A program made the translations under genes and the position numbers. Shown piece by piece: positions 35,679 to 38,462 of a stretch of DNA of 38,462 nucleotides (its first letter is position 1; the number at the start of each line of letters is the position of its first letter). Location of the stretch: the NCBI GenBank assembly GCA_021773405.1, contig JAJFKD010000010.1:1-38462 (forward strand), in the 5' to 3' direction. The stretch is from Porticoccus sp. GTDB lineage: Bacteria > Pseudomonadota > Gammaproteobacteria > Pseudomonadales > Porticoccaceae. The notes beneath the pieces were generated by a model. That model searched no databases. It was not told where the DNA came from and worked only from the letters and a program-made list of their open reading frames with translations.

Positions 35679-36932
35679 TTAATCATTGGGTAGCAATTCT
35701 TCTCCACGAATTAAGTCTTCCACTGTTTCTCTGGATCTTATTTGGTGAACTTTTTCACCGTCTACCATGACTTCAGCTGCTCGTCCTCGGCTATTGTAGT
35801 TGGAGCTCATGGTAAAGCCGTAGGCTCCTGAAGAGCCAACGCAGAGTAGATCACCTTGGGCAATCACTATTTCTCTATCCTTGCCCAAAAAGTCACCTGT
35901 CTCACAGACTGGACCGACAATATCCCAGGCAGCGGCTTTTCCAATTCGTGGTGAGACGGCATCAATGCTTAACCATGCTTGGTAAAGTGCCGGGCGAATC
36001 ATGTCATTCATCGCACCATCAACAATGGCAAAATTTTTCTCTTCGCCAGGCTTTAAATAAAGAACGCGGGTGAGCAAGACACCTGCATTAGCTGCAATAG
36101 AACGACCTGGTTCTAATATTAGTGTTAGCTCACGATCACCTAGGTGCTGGCGGAGTTCATTAATATACTCCGCAGGGTGGGGTGGTTGTTCATCTTTGTA
36201 GCAGACCCCAAGTCCTCCGCCTAAATCGAGGTGCTTAAGTTGAATGCCTTTTTCAGCCAATTCGTCTACAAGGGCAAGCACTCTCTTAAGGGCATCGATA
36301 AAAGGTGCTGTTTCCGTTAGCTGGGAACCAATGTGGCAATCAACCCCCATAATATTGAGTGAGTCCAATTCGTTTGCAGCAGTCAAATAGACATCCAGTG
36401 CTTTGTGGATATCAATCCCAAATTTATTTTCACGTAAGCCCGTGGAAATATAGGGGTGTGTATTGGCATCAACATCGGGGTTAACCCGAAGGGAAACATT
36501 AGCCGTTTTTCCCATGGATCGGGCTACTCTATTGAGCATATGGAGTTCAGCTTCAGATTCCACATTAAAGCAGTGGATGCCGACTTCTAGAGCGCGTTCC
36601 ATTTCGATGGGTTGCTTGCCCACACCGGAGAAAATAATTTTGCTTGGGTCGCCTTTTGCTGCAAGAACACGTTCCAGTTCGCCTACGGAGACAATGTCAA
36701 AACCTGCCCCAAGCTTTGCTAGAACATTCAGCACGGCAATATTTGAGTTAGCTTTTACGGCATAGCAGACGAGATGCGGAACATTTTCCAGTGCATTTTT
36801 ATAAGCAAGGAAGTGTTCGGTTAAAGCAGCACGGCTGTAAACATAAGTGGGCGTGCCATAAAGCTCAGCAATGGTGGTTAGCGCAACATTTTCGGCAAAC
36901 AGTTCACCATCACGGTTATGGAAATAGGTCAT
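35679..36932 (-). CDS. lysA: Diaminopimelate decarboxylase
   Basis: LysA decarboxylates meso-DAP to lysine with PLP. 417 residues, alanine-racemase-like fold III enzyme. The PLP lysine is K60 in VCYAVKANSN. GVDCHIGSQL, DLGGGLGV (phosphate-binding glycines) and ILEPGRSI are in the barrel. GPVCETGDFLGKDR supplies the substrate-binding Cys from the partner subunit, and SSGAYGFTMSSNYNSR ends the active site. ATG at 36932 follows lptM by 9 bp with no clear Shine-Dalgarno, so coupling with lptM translation is likely. Confidence 0.97.
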   Translation of the reverse strand: MTYFHNRDGELFAENVALTTIAELYGTPTYVYSRAALTEHFLAYKNALENVPHLVCYAVKANSNIAVLNVLAKLGAGFDIVSVGELERVLAAKGDPSKIIFSGVGKQPIEMERALEVGIHCFNVESEAELHMLNRVARSMGKTANVSLRVNPDVDANTHPYISTGLRENKFGIDIHKALDVYLTAANELDSLNIMGVDCHIGSQLTETAPFIDALKRVLALVDELAEKGIQLKHLDLGGGLGVCYKDEQPPHPAEYINELRQHLGDRELTLILEPGRSIAANAGVLLTRVLYLKPGEEKNFAIVDGAMNDMIRPALYQAWLSIDAVSPRIGKAAAWDIVGPVCETGDFLGKDREIVIAQGDLLCVGSSGAYGFTMSSNYNSRGRAAEVMVDGEKVHQIRSRETVEDLIRGEELLPND

Positions 36933-36941
36933 GGTTAATAC

Positions 36942-37145
36942 TTATTCTGTTTCGGTGGTTGCTTCGGTCTCTTCTGGTTCGGAAGATTCCTTTTGCTCAG
37001 ATGACACTTCATTCGATGCGGCAGGTGTGGATGATACTTCCTGCACGGCTTCTGGTGGCAAGTATAAAGGGCCTTTGTTACCACAACCGGTTAGACCAAA
37101 TGAGGTAGCTATAAGTACCAGTGTTAATGCAAAAAAGCGTTGCAT
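36942..37145 (-). CDS. lptM: LPS translocon maturation lipoprotein LptM (LppL/YifL-like)
   Basis: Small outer-membrane lipoprotein that helps LptD disulfide maturation in E. coli. From ATG 37145: signal MQRFFALTLVLIATSFGLTGC with lipobox LTGC, then the conserved CGNKGPLYLPP that defines the family, followed by a Ser/Glu-rich low-complexity tail (~38 residues). In-frame ATGs at 37163 and 37175 would lengthen the signal by 6 or 10 residues; the outermost has AGG eight bases upstream, so the start is uncertain. It heads the lysA-dapF-DUF484-xerC unit. Confidence 0.88.
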   Translation of the reverse strand: MQRFFALTLVLIATSFGLTGCGNKGPLYLPPEAVQEVSSTPAASNEVSSEQKESSEPEETEATTETE

Positions 37146-37192
37146 GGCAAATATATGTTGCATGACATATTGCATGTAAAAAAACCTATGCT

Positions 37193-37243
37193 TTGAATTT
37201 GAAGATGTCCGCGAGTATACCGGCTGACACCTATAACACTCAA
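37193..37243. promoter_or_regulatory. Overlapping divergent promoters of lptM and cyaY
   Basis: Plus strand: TTGAAT (37193-37198), 17 bp, TATACC (37216-37221). Minus strand: TTGAGT (37238-37243), 18 bp, TATACT (37214-37219). The two -10 boxes overlap in the palindrome GTATAC, so only one polymerase could open it at a time. A second plus-strand option is TATACT at 37249-37254. Confidence 0.55.
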
Positions 37244-37294
37244 TCGCATATACTCTTCGCAATGTAGAAATGTTCCAATGTGGGCCTATTAACA

Positions 37295-37678
37295 ATGAAT
37301 CAAGCTAATATGAATGAAGTTGAATTTGATCAACGCTGTGATGATGTCATGCTGGCGATAGAGGAAGCCATCGATTTAAGTGGTGAGGATATAGATTATG
37401 AAACTTCAGCGGGTGTGCTGACGCTTACAATAGAGGCGAATGGTTCCAAGGTTATTATTTCCCGACAACCTGCATTGTGCCAAATTTGGGTAGCGGCAAA
37501 GTCTGGGGGCTATTATTTTAATAGGGAGGATTCTAATGCTAGTGCTAGTGGCAGCAACAATAATGACAGCAACAAGAGAAGTGATTGGGTTTGCACGACT
37601 ACAGCCGAATCGTTAGGTGAGTTGTTACAGCGTGTTTGTAGCGAGCAAGAGGGTGGTGAAATTTCTTTTGATGTTTAA
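37295..37678 (+). CDS. cyaY: Iron-sulfur cluster assembly protein CyaY (frataxin)
   Basis: Bacterial frataxin modulates IscS activity and iron delivery in Fe-S cluster assembly. The core is NEVEFDQRCDDVMLAIEEAID (acidic helix 1, the iron-binding face), then DYETSAGVLTLTIEANGSKVIISRQPALCQIWVAAKSGGYYF for the beta sheet, and ESLGELLQRV for helix 2. An Asn/Ser-rich insertion of about 20 residues (76-96) interrupts the sheet before the conserved Trp (DWVC), where most CyaY have a short turn. ATG at 37295 or 37310; the second is nearer the usual start and neither has a strong Shine-Dalgarno. It is divergent from lptM-lysA, the conserved gammaproteobacterial order. Confidence 0.9.
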   Translation: MNQANMNEVEFDQRCDDVMLAIEEAIDLSGEDIDYETSAGVLTLTIEANGSKVIISRQPALCQIWVAAKSGGYYFNREDSNASASGSNNNDSNKRSDWVCTTTAESLGELLQRVCSEQEGGEISFDV

Positions 37679-37775
37679 TTGTCTGGGGCGATTTAGGATT
37701 AAGTGGATAGATAAATAAAAATCAATAACTCGAAAGGAAAATACAAAGCACCTACCTTCTTCGTTACTACCCGTC

Positions 37776-38462
37776 CTATTGAATTGATAATCTAAGGCTA
37801 GAAATAGTTTTTATGTAGGGATTAAACCGTTTCATCGCATCAGGTAATGTTTCGAGTTGTTCTTTTGCTGACTGATAATGTGAAAAACCACCATAGGTCA
37901 CAGCGAAAAGAGTTTCGTCCTCATTGGCGATGGGAAGAATAAACAACTGTTGCCCATGTTGTTGATCAGAGTAACTTTCTAGAAATTCCTCGAGTTTATT
38001 TTTATCTTCCATTTCTGTGGACATAATTTGAATGGTGTAGACCATGTTGCCTGGGTTATCTAGCCAATCGGCTGTCTTAGATAGCACCTGGTTTAATAAT
38101 GGTGTGTCATTGTTGATTCCCCTTTTGTCACTAATCGGAACAGGATCGATAGTAAACGTTTCTGATGATCGGGGCTGAGGGGGTAAGGCTACTTTGGAGG
38201 CCGGTAACTCATCATCATTTGCTAGTGTTGATACTTCTAGGGGTTTGCTTGATTGCGGGGCGCTTTTTCTCTCAGGAGTGCTTGATGGCAAAGCACTTGG
38301 TGCATAGGTGCTCTCATTGTGAGAATCAGAGGGCTGTGGAGCATAATTTGAAGAATGACCAAATGGCCACAGAGCATTTTTATACAGTGTAAATAGCCCA
38401 ATGCTGATGATAGCTATAATTGTTACTACTCCTAACCTCATTGGTAGCATTCCAGGCCATTT
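37776..38462 (-). CDS. SPOR-domain membrane protein (DamX-like), 5' end missing
   Basis: The frame is open to the right edge (codons K-W-P-G precede the first Met at 38450), so the gene starts outside. Visible from there: a membrane span (LGVVTIIAIISIGLFTLY), a ~100-residue Pro/Ser-rich periplasmic linker, and a C-terminal SPOR domain from about NMVYTIQIMSTEM to the end, ending TLFAVTYGGFSHYQSAKEQLETLP and NPYIKTISSLR. That C-terminus resembles DamX, whose SPOR domain binds denuded septal glycan. DamX homologues often have an N-terminal AAA ATPase, which may lie off the window. It converges with cyaY. Confidence 0.75.
   Translation of the reverse strand, partial: KWPGMLPMRLGVVTIIAIISIGLFTLYKNALWPFGHSSNYAPQPSDSHNESTYAPSALPSSTPERKSAPQSSKPLEVSTLANDDELPASKVALPPQPRSSETFTIDPVPISDKRGINNDTPLLNQVLSKTADWLDNPGNMVYTIQIMSTEMEDKNKLEEFLESYSDQQHGQQLFILPIANEDETLFAVTYGGFSHYQSAKEQLETLPDAMKRFNPYIKTISSLRLSIQ

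Overview
The window looks like core chromosome of a gammaproteobacterium related to Pseudomonas, Cellvibrionales or Spongiibacteraceae. The evidence is gene order: lptM-lysA-dapF-DUF484-xerC divergent from cyaY, pcnB-folK-(dNK)-panB, dksA-gluQ, comM-ubiK near torF-glnK-amtB, and mpl-ubiX. I cannot name the genus. I see no rRNA, tRNA, CRISPR array, prophage or insertion sequence. Accessory features are a palindromic repeat, one frameshifted gene and several regulatory sites.

Positions 1-5200: the 3' end of a glycerate-type dehydrogenase (hprA-like) and dtd run rightward. They meet a PPi-type phosphofructokinase on the minus strand, and a ~135-bp imperfect palindrome sits between the two 3' ends. 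Then mpl (murein peptide recycling), ubiX (prenyl-FMN synthesis for ubiquinone) and a DUF2238 membrane protein run rightward.

Positions 5200-13700: a metallo-beta-lactamase-fold hydrolase and a carboxylesterase (minus), a glutathione S-transferase (plus), a rhodanese broken by one frameshift (minus), and a two-component pair. The pair is a 1448-residue membrane hybrid histidine kinase with three PAS domains, a degenerate receiver, a true receiver and an HPt domain, followed downstream by a receiver protein with an LxPGM-type tail.

Positions 13900-22400: a pcnB-folK-deoxynucleoside kinase-panB operon (minus, panC absent), dksA-gluQ (minus), an aminotransferase-sfsA pair (plus) and an HDOD protein (minus). 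The dksA promoter is a strong sigma70 match with a GC-rich discriminator. A perfect-SD mini-ORF sits one base before gluQ.

Positions 22500-29050 (all minus): rep helicase, a class I PHA synthase, comM, ubiK and a small secreted protein of unknown function.

Positions 29050-32580: a nitrogen-control locus. A sigma54 (-24/-12) promoter with two NtrC-like sites upstream drives an outer-membrane TorF-family protein, glnK and amtB. A strong terminator follows, then a second glnK paralogue.

Positions 32578-38462: DUF523, xerC, DUF484, dapF, lysA and lptM form a minus-strand operon. cyaY is divergent from it, and the two promoters appear to share one palindromic GTATAC -10 region. A DamX-like SPOR-domain protein runs off the right edge.

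I did not find a clearly new multi-gene system. The most informative signals are the nitrogen-control promoter architecture with duplicated glnK, the unorthodox phosphorelay pair, the palindromic repeat and the gluQ leader ORF.
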